DNA of 64,000 nucleotides. It comes from Talaromyces rugulosus (lineage: Eukaryota; Ascomycota; Eurotiomycetes; Eurotiales; Trichocomaceae). The notes beneath the pieces were generated by a model. The model was not told the origin of the DNA. It was given only the letters and a program-made list of their open reading frames with translations, and did not search any database. The stretch is taken from positions 4,154,001 to 4,218,000 of the forward strand of contig NC_049561.1 of the NCBI RefSeq assembly GCF_013368755.1. The letters run 5' to 3'. Positions 45,339 through 56,300 of the stretch are shown piece by piece; within the stretch, counting starts at the first letter, position 1; every line of letters begins with the position of its first letter. The translations under genes and the position numbers were made by a program.

Positions 45339-47213
45339 TTAATTACCTGAAATAATATCTGCGGCAATCTTCTCCGCCAGCGCATATACGGTCGACATGG
45401 GATGCCCCGGGGGGAGTATTGGAAATGAAGATGCGTCGACAACGCGTAGGTTTTGTACACCGTATACTTTGGCAGTAGGATCAATGACGGCCATGGAATC
45501 GTTTGCCAATCCCATCTTGCACGTAGATGACGCGTGGAAAAGCAAGCTGAAACTTGAGCTGATATACTCTAGGATCTCCTCGTCGGTCTGGTACTTCGGT
45601 CCAGGATAAGCCTCCTGTCCGTCGACGATCGGCGCCATAGCGCTGCTGTTGAACACCTCTCGGACACGGCGGAATGCGGCAATAGCAACTTCACGATCCG
45701 TTTTTGTGCCGAGAAAGTTTGGGTTGATCAGGGGCATGTCGGACATGTCGGCAGAACTGATACTGATGTTGCCTCTAGATGTAGGTGCCACCAGTCCGAT
45801 CGCCAATGTTGCATATTGGCTACCATCAGTTGGGGAGCCAAAAACCAGGTTTTTGGCATTTCCGAAATACGCTGCCACTGCGAGATATTCAACCTCGGGC
45901 CAGTCGGCAGGAAATTTTGCCAACGACTTCAATGTCTCGTTGCTAAAGCTCGAACGGAGTGACTGTGGAATCTTTTCGAACCCAAGGAAATCCCCACCGG
46001 GGCTAGAGAGAGGACCCCCCTGCTTGGTGTAAAACTCATTGATAGCTTTGTAATAACTGGGCAGGCTAGGAGCAAGAGAAGAGGCAGTTGATACCTTGAC
46101 TCGGTAAGAAGGACCAAATAATAACTGATCGATCATGTTCTGGCCTACTCCTGGAGAATCTTTGACAACTGGAATATCGTGCTTCTTCAGAGTAGTAGCA
46201 GGACCAACACCAGAAACCATTAGAAGTTGCGGTGACTGGAAAGTCCCGGCGGAAATGATAACTTCTTTACTCGCACTGAGTACATATTCTGCCCCAGAAG
46301 TATCTACAAGGACACCTGTGGCCTTGGTGCCTTCAAAGAGAACTTTCTTGGCGAGGGTTTGTGGGTAGACTACGAGATTGGTCTGGCCTGCTTCGAGTAC
46401 AGGGCGCAAAAATGCGACCTCACTACTAGCACGTTCACCATTCTCGCTATTAATAGTGGTGACATCCCACGACGCGCCTATAAGCTCGCCGCTGGTGAAC
46501 GCTTTAAGAGACTTAAAACCAAGCTCATGGAACGCGTTTTTGATCCAAGTAGAAAATGCTTGCGCATAGTTTGGGAATGACAAATCAAGGGGCCCTCCAC
46601 TGCCCAAGGTAGACCGGTCATACTCTGGTGTGGCGTTGCCGAATCGCTGACCCGGTGCCGGCGCTTGGAAATTCAAGCTTTTCTTGTACCATTTCAACAT
46701 ATTTTCAAACGTGTAGTTTTGATCTCCGACTTGATCAGCCCAGACCTGCATCGATTCCGTTGAGGGACGCTGGTAAGCCATGTAGTTACGAGCAGTGCAA
46801 CCGCCTAACGTCTTGCCACGAGCATAATGTGCCACGGCACCACCAAGGCCAGGCTGCGGAGTAGTGTGAAACCCCCAGTCGACAAGAGGATTGACATCGG
46901 TCAGACTGGTACCCGTCCAATAAATATCGTTACCGGGGATCTGGCTTGTATTTCCTGTGCTGATTTCGTAGAAGCCACCCGCTTCGACCACGGCAACTTG
47001 AGTCTTACCATCCTGTGCAAGACGGTAGGCGAGGGGTAGACCGGCATTGCCGCCGCCGACGACAATATAGTCGAAGGTGCGATTGTAAGTAGGAATACCA
47101 AAGTTAGAGCCAAGTAACTCGTGGGAACGTTTGTTATTTGCTGATGGTGTTGCTGATGATGGGAGCGCAGTAGCTAGAACCGCTAAGGCTCCAAGTGACA
47201 GGTGAGAGCGCAT
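45339..47213 (-). CDS. Secreted GMC oxidoreductase (FAD)
   Basis: A flavin alcohol oxidase/dehydrogenase of the glucose-methanol-choline family. It is a single exon of 624 residues. The signal peptide covers the first 20 or so residues (LSLGALAVLATALPSSA). Then comes FDYIVVGGGNAGLPLAYRLA (FAD-binding GxGxxG), VVEAGG, ARGKTLGGCTARNYM (GMC signature 1), IISAGTFQSPQLLMVSGVGP (signature 2), and near the end LFHASSTCKMG and PPGHPMSTVYALAEKIAADI with the catalytic pair His/His. It is complete and typical of secreted secondary-metabolite or lignocellulose enzymes. It lies beside another GMC gene on the same strand. Confidence 0.9.
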   Translation of the reverse strand: MRSHLSLGALAVLATALPSSATPSANNKRSHELLGSNFGIPTYNRTFDYIVVGGGNAGLPLAYRLAQDGKTQVAVVEAGGFYEISTGNTSQIPGNDIYWTGTSLTDVNPLVDWGFHTTPQPGLGGAVAHYARGKTLGGCTARNYMAYQRPSTESMQVWADQVGDQNYTFENMLKWYKKSLNFQAPAPGQRFGNATPEYDRSTLGSGGPLDLSFPNYAQAFSTWIKNAFHELGFKSLKAFTSGELIGASWDVTTINSENGERASSEVAFLRPVLEAGQTNLVVYPQTLAKKVLFEGTKATGVLVDTSGAEYVLSASKEVIISAGTFQSPQLLMVSGVGPATTLKKHDIPVVKDSPGVGQNMIDQLLFGPSYRVKVSTASSLAPSLPSYYKAINEFYTKQGGPLSSPGGDFLGFEKIPQSLRSSFSNETLKSLAKFPADWPEVEYLAVAAYFGNAKNLVFGSPTDGSQYATLAIGLVAPTSRGNISISSADMSDMPLINPNFLGTKTDREVAIAAFRRVREVFNSSAMAPIVDGQEAYPGPKYQTDEEILEYISSSFSLLFHASSTCKMGLANDSMAVIDPTAKVYGVQNLRVVDASSFPILPPGHPMSTVYALAEKIAADIISGN

Positions 47214-48106
47214 TTCACTTAAGGTCTATTCAAATAACAAACAAACAAAATCCGAAGAGGTAAAAAAGAGGGAGTAATATGAAGAGAGGTAGGGACAATG
47301 CTTGTGAAGCAAAAGAGGGAATGGCAGTCTACTTCACATGTTTTAAAGGGATGCGCTCCATTGATCTATTAGCTCCCGTAATGGGTCATGTGACGCCACA
47401 TGGCATGGACCACATGGTGCGTAAATGCTAGCCCACGAGGCAGTTTCATTGAGTTACTTTTCCCTCTCAAAGGATTCAATGTTCGCTTGGTATATATTAA
47501 GTGGCTTGTCATATTGCTTACGTTTCCCCGCCGGCTATGCCTAAGCAGGTAAATCATTAGCTCGTCTGCAAGTGATATATGTGGGGGCTGTTCAGATATC
47601 TATAGCTTGGCCCCATAAGGCCGGTTATATACTAACTAAGAAATATGATTTCGTTACTAGGACCAAGTGGGTCAGAAGCCAGGTGGCCGTATATCAATCC
47701 CCTTTCATCTCCACACAAATTTCCAAATCTCGCTTTAATCTTTCAGATGCTTTCTGGCCCATCCAGACTACCCTAGAGTGCAATTGGACTAGTGGGAATT
47801 GAGACACCAAAATTGAAGGGATATACATATCCAAAGACCTTGTGAGGAGTACGGAGTGCGACGGTGATTAGTTGACGATTTAATGCATCAATTGAGTTGG
47901 TGCGTTCAGGAATTTTAAACGAGCTCCTAGATAAATCATTTTAAACTACTGAAAATACACATCATGGAAACCGAAATATCCAAACTAACATTTGAACGGG
48001 TTAGAGCTACTTCAACTTAATTATTTGATATATCCACTCAGAACTATATCAATTGGCACACCTTATTACATTCAAATGTTGCATGTGAGAGAGAAATGTG
48101 ATACAA
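47214..48106. other. Intergenic, no gene seen
   Basis: This 0.9-kb spacer is the promoter of the upstream-lying GMC gene and the 3' side of the next. A GAGTACGGAGT element occurs at about 47847-47857. Confidence 0.4.
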
Positions 48107-49705
48107 CTAATATAAAAGTAAATCAGCAACCGATTCGGCAAATGCATACATTGGAGACTGGTAGTGCCCAGCAATGGGAAGCGGCACCACACTCGCATCG
48201 CACACTCGGAGATTTTTGACACCCTTGACACGACACTCGCTATCAACAACTGTGCCCATGGCCGCAGTTCCTGCGTTCTGGTAGAAACTATTTGCGACTA
48301 CACTGATACGTTGATCGATCTCAGCGTCACTGGAAGCGCTGCTCAGCGGTAGACAACCCTCTGGAAGATACTCTGCGTCGATTGCCTCACGAGCAGGGCC
48401 CGTCTCCATTAGACGCAATGCAAGTCGTATTCCAGCACGCATCGCTGCACGATCAGTTTCCGTTGCAAGATAGTTTCCGTCTAGAACTGGGTCTGATAGT
48501 GGGTTGGTATCGGCCAACAATAGACTTCCACGACTTGTAGGCAAAAGTAGTACGACAGGGGTTGAGATAAGAGTGCCATCCGGTGGGCGAGAGCTATCAC
48601 CTGCGATAGGTGCGTAAGCTACAAAAACTTCGGCGTTACCACGTGGTTCCTTCAGATATGGATCTTCGTGATCTATATTATCTATACTGGCTGCCTTGAC
48701 CAGCTCTTCTCGCGGTGTCGATATAGTTGCAATCCATTCCATGGGATTGCCGTGAAGGAACTCGGGCTTGTTGAATAGGGGTGAGCCCACAGTGACGCCT
48801 TGCTCCGGATGCTTCACTTTCCAAAAAAGAGCCGCGGAGATATGGTCGTGGAAATTCTCCCCGACAGGTAGATTGGCAATAGTTTTAATGCCGTGTTGAG
48901 ACAAGTGCTTTTCCGGGCCGATTCCCGATAGCATAAGCAGCTGTGGTGTCTTCAGTGCACCGCAAGTAACTATCACTTCCTTTTTGGCCTTGTATCGAGC
49001 TCCGTTGGTTAAGGTGACCCCAGACGCAATATGATCACCCCCCTCGAAGATGACGGATGCAACAGTGCTCTGGGTGATAACGGTAGCGCGAGTTAAGTCA
49101 TAAGCCTTTCCTGCTGGCTGCCGCTGGCCGTTTTTCCAATTTTCAGTAAATTTGCCGAATCCAAATGGATTGCCACTGTTCGTGTCGGCGTTATACTGAA
49201 GACCTGTGGACAAAAATGCGGCTTTGAAAGTCTCTCGCAGCGGGTATATGCGAGCACCAGCCGTTGTTGCAATTGGCCCAGAAAAGCCATGCAAGTCCGA
49301 ACCAGCTTCTGGGTCATAGTGGGTTTCCGATTTTTTGAAGTACGGCAGCATATTCTTGTAGCTCCATCGCTCATTCCCAACTGCTGATGCCCATGCATCG
49401 TAGTCGACGGAATGGCCGCGAGTCCAGAGCCCATAATTGACTGCGCTTGACCCAGAGAGCAGCTTGCCGACATGGTTATGAACGGCGCGGTTTGCAAATC
49501 TCGGCTGGTTGGTAGTATGCAGGTTATACTGCAAGGGAGATCCGAGCAACCGAGGTGCCGCAACGGGGCTCATGACCTGCTCGCTATAGTCCTCAGGACC
49601 GGCTTCGAGGAGCACGACGCTGTGTCCGGCGTGCGACAGGCGTGAAGCCAGGACGCAGCCGACGAGCCCACCGCCGCAGATCACATAGTCGTAGCTCTGT
49701 TCCAT
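48107..49705 (-). CDS. Intracellular GMC oxidoreductase (FAD), catalytic His replaced
   Basis: A single exon of 532 residues without signal peptide. It opens with YDYVICGGGLVGCVLASRL, then LLSGSSAVNYGLWTRG (signature 1), VTCGALKTPQLLMLSGIGP (signature 2) and the C-terminal FYQNAGTAAMG and IAGHYQSPMYAFAE. The second catalytic His is present in AGHYQ. At the position of the first, where family members read H-x-x-GT, this protein reads QNAGT. A Gln at the catalytic base would change or lower oxidation activity, as seen in some GMC homologues with non-oxidative roles. I infer this from motif alignment only. It differs clearly from its neighbour, so this is not a recent duplication. Confidence 0.85.
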   Translation of the reverse strand: MEQSYDYVICGGGLVGCVLASRLSHAGHSVVLLEAGPEDYSEQVMSPVAAPRLLGSPLQYNLHTTNQPRFANRAVHNHVGKLLSGSSAVNYGLWTRGHSVDYDAWASAVGNERWSYKNMLPYFKKSETHYDPEAGSDLHGFSGPIATTAGARIYPLRETFKAAFLSTGLQYNADTNSGNPFGFGKFTENWKNGQRQPAGKAYDLTRATVITQSTVASVIFEGGDHIASGVTLTNGARYKAKKEVIVTCGALKTPQLLMLSGIGPEKHLSQHGIKTIANLPVGENFHDHISAALFWKVKHPEQGVTVGSPLFNKPEFLHGNPMEWIATISTPREELVKAASIDNIDHEDPYLKEPRGNAEVFVAYAPIAGDSSRPPDGTLISTPVVLLLPTSRGSLLLADTNPLSDPVLDGNYLATETDRAAMRAGIRLALRLMETGPAREAIDAEYLPEGCLPLSSASSDAEIDQRISVVANSFYQNAGTAAMGTVVDSECRVKGVKNLRVCDASVVPLPIAGHYQSPMYAFAESVADLLLY

Positions 49706-50663
49706 CTTTGTGGCTTTATGTTTGTCGAGATTGAGTAAGAAGGCTTGGAAAAATCAATCCAAAGTCATTAATGTTGACAGCAAAATCTTTGAATAGATTT
49801 TAATGCTCTATGTTGGGACGGCTCATCTGCTTTTGTATTCTCTATCCCACCATGTTATGTTTAAATTTTTGGCCTGTATTATTTGTTATTAATACCTTTT
49901 TTCTTTGTCTGATCTGCGCAAGTTTAATAATCGCCGAATAAATATACGAATGTCGGCACTTGTTCTCCGGTACGATACATTACATACGCCCGTCACAGCT
50001 AGATAGCGCATTACGCTGCTGTATTTAATTATCTGGTAGACCAACCATACTTATGAAAAAATGTCACATGTCCATACTACTGCGCCCTCCCACGCTAATT
50101 AAGCTTGCTATGACCTGCAGGTAGCTGCATAACGGTGTTCCATCGACTTCAGGGTTATTGCTTGAAAATTTGGCCCCTGCAGTACACTTGCGAGTGAAGG
50201 TGCCCACTCTCTTGCCGGGTTTGTCCAACTAGATCTCAATGGGACACGTCAATTTTTGAGGAACGTAGTCTTATAAAGATCAAAACAGGAATTAGGGTTT
50301 GTGGCCTGATGAATACTCCCATTCTTAAGGCCGACAATGGCATGGGGCATCCTCAAACAATACGTGAACCGGTTATAGGGATAGTCACGCGGTTGCGTCT
50401 CGTTTGTTCCATCTATCCATTATCCGTTACTCACCTGTTGGTGGTGTTCGAGACGTCTGACGTTATTACCAATTTCTAGTCGTCGCCGACTCGTCAGGAG
50501 TCATATCGGCCAATTTACCAAAAAAGAACACGGCTCTTTCCAATTCAGAACTTATCCTTTTCATGACATTTTTCGATTCTATTATATATGCTGTCTACCT
50601 TCTTGCCTACCTTCCCGTCTATCATTAACTCAACCGTGGATAGACATTACTTGTTATTCGCTG
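49706..50663. promoter_or_regulatory. Divergent intergenic region
   Basis: The GMC gene and the rhodopsin-like gene start outward from this 958-bp region. No specific operator was recognised. Confidence 0.35.
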
Positions 50664-51946
50664 ATGGCGGCCAATAAAGGAAGCGATCGAAACCAAGATC
50701 GCGCGCCAGTTGTTATCGGTGTCTGTGTACTTCTTATCATTGTCTCTCTCGTTACAACTGGGCTGCGATTATATGCGCGGCATTTGGTGCGACTTAAGTT
50801 ATGGTGGGATGACTGGTTCTGTCTCATCGGACTGGTACGTATTCATACAAAGAAAATATACTGGTATGAGCCAAAAAGGAGTACAGAATGCTAACAATAT
50901 TGCTATTATATACAGCCTTTCGCACTTCTATCAATGATATTCGATTTTGTCCAGGTTAAATATGGCTTTGGCAAACACGCAGACACACTATCACCCGAAG
51001 CCCTCGTGAACTACGGCAGAAACTTTTACATCTTGCTACTTTTTTACAACCTGGGACTAGCATTCTTCAAACTCTCTCTGCTAGCATTTTATATCCGTGT
51101 CTTCTCAGTCGTTCGTATAATTCGAACAGGGAGTTACATTATTAGTGTTGCCGTTGTCGCGTGGATGATTGCCACTGAGTTCTTACTCATTTTTCGTTGT
51201 CATCCAGTCGACATCGCATGGACAGGGACGCCACAGCAGCAATCAATGCAGTGTGTCGCTATGGACACTGTGTTTGTAGCCCAGGCAGCTCCTACCATAT
51301 TCTTTGATATCATCATTCTGGTGCTGCCACTAAAAGATCTATGGGCGCTCAAACTCAATCGCGGCCAGAAGGTTGGAGTGACGATAGTTTTCCTTTTGGG
51401 ATTTCTAGTCACCATTATCAGTATAGTCAGGCTGAAGAAAATATATTCTACTGGTAGTGACTTGACTTGTAAGTATCTCTTCTGCGTCTCTTCTATTTTA
51501 TGTCTCGGCTGCTAACCTGGCAACAATTCACAGACGACTTTGTAGACCTTGGTTTATGGTCCGCAGCAGAGCCAGTAACTGGTTTGCTCTGTTGCTCCCT
51601 CGTCACATATGGTCCTTTTGTCAAGAGAATACCGCGATTCTTTGGCGGTAGCAGCACCCAAGACACAGGGACCAGTCTCAAAAGCACTACCAATGCCACA
51701 AAAACCACCATTACGACTAAAAACAATTCAATATATGGACATAACAACGCCGGGTACCGACGACAGCGGAGTAGTGATGAGATAGAGCTGAATAATTACG
51801 CGGGCAATATTGTCGGATCTAGGACTTCGGATGACGATGTTACTGCCTCTGCCCATGTTGCTGCTAATAGTCAGTCAACGTACGGGCCACCCCGTAACGG
51901 CATTCAGGTGAAACAGGAATACTTTGTGCAGCAGGGTCAGATATAG
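50664..51946 (+). CDS. Fungal rhodopsin-domain (Pth11-like) integral membrane protein
   Basis: Three exons, 50664-50834, 50916-51468 and 51534-51946, give about 378 residues. The opening RLYARHLVRLKLWWDDWF and the later KYGFGKHADTL, LGLAFFKLSLLAFYIRVF and SAAEPVTGLLCCSL follow the order of the fungal rhodopsin domain (PF20684 type). Seven hydrophobic segments are visible, then a polar tail rich in Ser, Thr and Asn. Proteins of this family sense surface or chemical cues in some fungi and are often near metabolite clusters. No biochemical role can be read. Confidence 0.8.
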
Positions 51947-53397
51947 CCTGGAGAAAGTGGTTTTCAGCCTCTGAGGAGTTGTTTAAAGTGTTCTCATATT
52001 ATATTTTTAGTGTAAGTTACTCAGGCAACCTGCAGTGATGTCTATCTATGTATTGTTATTATTATCAATTGATAATTATAAATGAAGTTTAACGTCCATA
52101 CATGGCCTATTGGTTTATGACATACTTCCACCTATGTAGACTGGAAGGGGCATTCAAAATTTTGATTATAAACTCATTAGTAAAGCAAGCTATTCCCGAG
52201 ATGACGACATCAGGAGCTCCTACGACTAGGGAGAATATAATGCCTCTGAGGATATACAGGATGTCTCTGGGTATACGTAAAAGGAAAACCAGCGTGCTGG
52301 GCGCTCTTGCCGTCGAGAAACTGCCATTCCATAGCAACATTAGGCCCACGACGAGGACGATTCTACTAGCCCCGGCAATTCCGAATCAGAAAGTTTAAAG
52401 CTATTAGAATTCCTCGCACCTGGCCGCCTTGTATTCGACAGATTTAACGCATCACGAGGTGCGTCAAAAGTCCACCAGCTAACAAGCCGCATAGATTTAC
52501 ATTGGACTCATACCCTCCACTAGTCGGGCCCGGGCCTTATTTAAGGAGATTCACACTAACAATACTCATAAATCTATATATAATCTTAAGATCGGGTATT
52601 AATTCGAATTAGGTACAAATACCTTGTAAGTCTTTCCTCAACATTTGAAAAACCTCATAGACCCCAAGAGGGTTAAAGGAAATACAAAAATCTCTATAGC
52701 CAATCCCATTGACCAGGAATCACCCGTATTAGCTATAACTGTATATATCCACTATCCTATATACCGGATTTTATGCAGACCCACTCTGTGTCAGGCTTAC
52801 AATGACTGACACACTAAAAAGTACGCCTGAGTAATTTCAAAATCAGGATTGGCATCCTTACTAGTAGCAATAATTACCAACCAACTATAAGCCACTAATC
52901 CGAAGTATATGAGGTAGCATGCATATAACTTGGCATAACTGATGTACAGGCTCCGTTAGAATGTGAAATTCGAATGTAATACGGAGTATCTAACAACACT
53001 GGGGCTGTGCATATTGAACTGCATACGAACGGTAATTATTGCATTTGGGACACCCACAGAGCGGTTAAGGCCCCAGTTTGGAGGTCGAAGCGTCTTAACT
53101 GCCGATCCCTGTTGGCCATGTACTAAATGGTTGTAAAAGTAATACCGACTAGGCCAAATAAACATTCGGAACAATGGTCAATTTGATATCCCTAATATTA
53201 ATCCAAGTCCTTATGAGTAATATTTCCTATTAGTAGTTAAATTATTACACGCCGAAGAAATGTATATGGTGAAGAGAGCCGTCGGTTGCCAATTCAAAGC
53301 CACTCAGCAAGCAATTGTACTGAGTCTTTTGCATATATAGGCCTAAGTACCGATCTTCTTTTACTCTGTATATGGCATAGTCTATAGCCATCGACAT
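51947..53397. other. Intergenic, no gene seen
   Basis: This 1.45-kb stretch has overlapping weak frames at 52102-52398 on both strands, with no motif. A TACGGAGTA element is at 52980-52988. Confidence 0.4.
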
Positions 53398-56300
53398 ATG
53401 AATATGGACTGCGTGTCTTCGCCATTATTTGTAGTCTTCGGACCGCAGACTAGCACATGGCCATCTCAAAAATGTCTCTCTCATCTACGATATGACCTTC
53501 TCAACGAACCCGCCTTGGCCCGCTTCACAGATGCCGTGAGGAATCTACCAAGCCTATGGCCTTCGATAGTAGAAATCGACCCTCGTTTACGAAGTGGGGA
53601 GACGCACGGATTACAAGCCTTTGTGGCATTCCAAACATGGCTTAACACCGGTGTTCTTGAGTGTGAAGCAGAGGGACTGCCATCAAATGCCTTATGGTCC
53701 CCATTGACTGTCATTCTTCATGTCGTAGACTATGTGAAGTGCGTGTTACAAGGATCAATGTACCGGCTACGCAATGAGAATGGCCGCTTACCAGAGGAAC
53801 TTGGACTCCAAGGCATGTGTACGGGTTTTCTGACTACGATTGCTGCGTCCTTATCGGATAATGCAGTTGAGTTCAGCGGGTATGCTTCAGTGGCGTTGCA
53901 CTTGGCTGCCTGCATTGGCGTTTTCGTTGACCTCAACGGTGGCTGTGACGATCCCAATGAGAAGATGCAAGCAATCGTTGTACATTGGAAAACAGACATA
54001 CAAAGATCACGGCTTTTTCAGACCATGACGAATTATCCAGAAGTATGCTCTCCTTTGTATCTGTTGCCTTCCCTTAAAGACCATAAAATAACTTTTTGCA
54101 GGCATATATGTCAGTGCTAAAGGACAATGAAAGCTCAACAATGATGGTCCCTCAGATGTCTGTCCCGTCGATAAGACAGATCCTTTTATCTGAGGGTATA
54201 CACGTTACCCCTCTTCGCCTGGTAGGTCGCTATCACCACTCATCAAACGCCGATGCAGTAGCGAAGGTGATACAACTTGCCCATTTGAGGCCCATCGAAT
54301 TCCAGTTTCCCGCCACGACAAAACTGAGGAGGCCACTACGAGCAAATTACCACGCCGAAATTGTTGATTGCAGTCAACAAGACCTGATGCTGCATGAAAT
54401 AGCAATCAAGTCACTTCTAACGGAGCAGGTTGATTGGCATTCACTTATTAATGCTACTTTGAAGGATACAGTCCCCCAACCCTTTCCATCCATACTCGTC
54501 ATAGGGCTTACAAATTGTCTGCCACGAGAAATACTGAACAGGGATCAGGGTGGGTATAATATCCAATTTTCAGAGGAAGTTCGCAACCTACAGACAAGTC
54601 CACCACTTAGCTCGGGGCTCCCACCTCCGGAACTGAACCAAGAAAAAAATTCTATTGCAATCGTGGGCATGGCCGGCCGCTTTCCTGGAGCTGATACATT
54701 AGAGGAATTCTGGACGCTATTACAACAAGCGAAGTCAACACTAACCGAAGTTCCGAGAGATCGATTCAAATCAGATGAATTACGTCGCTCAGAAACAGGA
54801 ACCCGCTTCTGGGGGAATTTTATTGGTGATATGGATTCGTTTGACCGTAAATTCTTCAATATTTCCTCGCGAGAAGCAACGTCAATGGACCCGCAGCAGA
54901 GACTCGTCCTTCAAGTTGCTGTTGAGGCAATGCAATCGGCCGAATATTTCAGTCATGGAAATAATTACAGTACAGATTTTGGATGCTATCTTGGGGTGGG
55001 ATCTGTCGACTATCATGATAACATATACTCCCATCAACCTACGGCATATTCGGCTGTAGGGTCTTTGAGGGCATTCCTAAGCGGGAGGATCGCCCATTAT
55101 TTTGGGTGGACTGGTCCGTCAATTACATACGATACTGCGTGCTCATCATCTCTGGTAGCAATACATTCTGCTTGCAAAGCACTCTTGGCGGGCGAGTGTA
55201 GTGGTGCGCTTGCTGGAGGAGTGAATATAATTACCAGTCCGGCATTATATCAGAACCTTGGAGCAGCGTCGTTTTTGAGCCCAACGGGAGCTTCTAAGGC
55301 CTTCGATTCTGCTGCAGATGGATACTGCCGAGGGGAAGGATGCGGTCTTGTCGTGCTCAAGAAACTCTCCGATGCAGTAGCCGCGTCAGACCCAATTCTG
55401 GGTGTTATTGCCGGTTCAGCAATCAACCAGAGTGAGAACTGTGTCTCGATCACGGTTCCTCACGCTGGCTCTCAGAGTGCTCTTTACCGCAAAGTCTTAG
55501 CCCAATCAAACTTACAACCCTCGGATATCACCTATGTCGAGGCCCACGGCACGGGGACCCCCGTAGGTGACCCGATCGAATGGCAAAGCATTCGTGCTGT
55601 CTTTGGGGGACCTCAACGAGAAATAAATAGCGACGAGATTGATATTAAAAGAGTATTGCATGTCGGATCTGTCAAAGGAAATATTGGCCATCTAGAAGCC
55701 GCCTCAGGGGTTGCTGCACTCATCAAGTCCGTCCTGATGATCCAAAAAGGCGAAATCCCGAAGCAAGCCAGTTTTGTCTCAATTAACCCCCGAATTCCTA
55801 CTTCGGACCTAGACCATATGACCATAGCCACACAAACAGTTCCATGGAATCCAGGCTTTCGTGGTATTTGTGTTAATAACTATGGAGCGTCGGGGACGAA
55901 TGGTGCGCTTATTGTGTGCCAAACGCCCGATTCCCTATCATCATCATCCACAATACCCAAAATCTCAGCTCCAAGAAAACATCTCGTTTCTATTACTGCT
56001 CATTCCCGTTGGAGCCTTGAGACATACTGCTCTTTGTTACTTCGACAAACACTTTCTGCAAGCCAAGAAAAGTTCAGTTTAGCAGACTATGCTTTTAATC
56101 TCTCACACAAACAGGACCTCAACGCTAAGCACCGGAGAACCGCTGCTATAAAGTCCATGGAAGAATTTCGTTCTTTACTCGGCGATTGGCGGGAGGACAA
56201 GGGAGATGGCGAGCATGATCAGCAGGCCCTCCAGACGCAACAATCACCTGGACAGCCAAAGCCAATAGTCTTATGTTTCGGTGGACAGTCCAGTAATATC

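Noticed and set aside
52102..52398. Hydrophobic frames on both strands after the rhodopsin-like gene
   Set aside because: No start/splice support and no alignment to a membrane family; likely chance.
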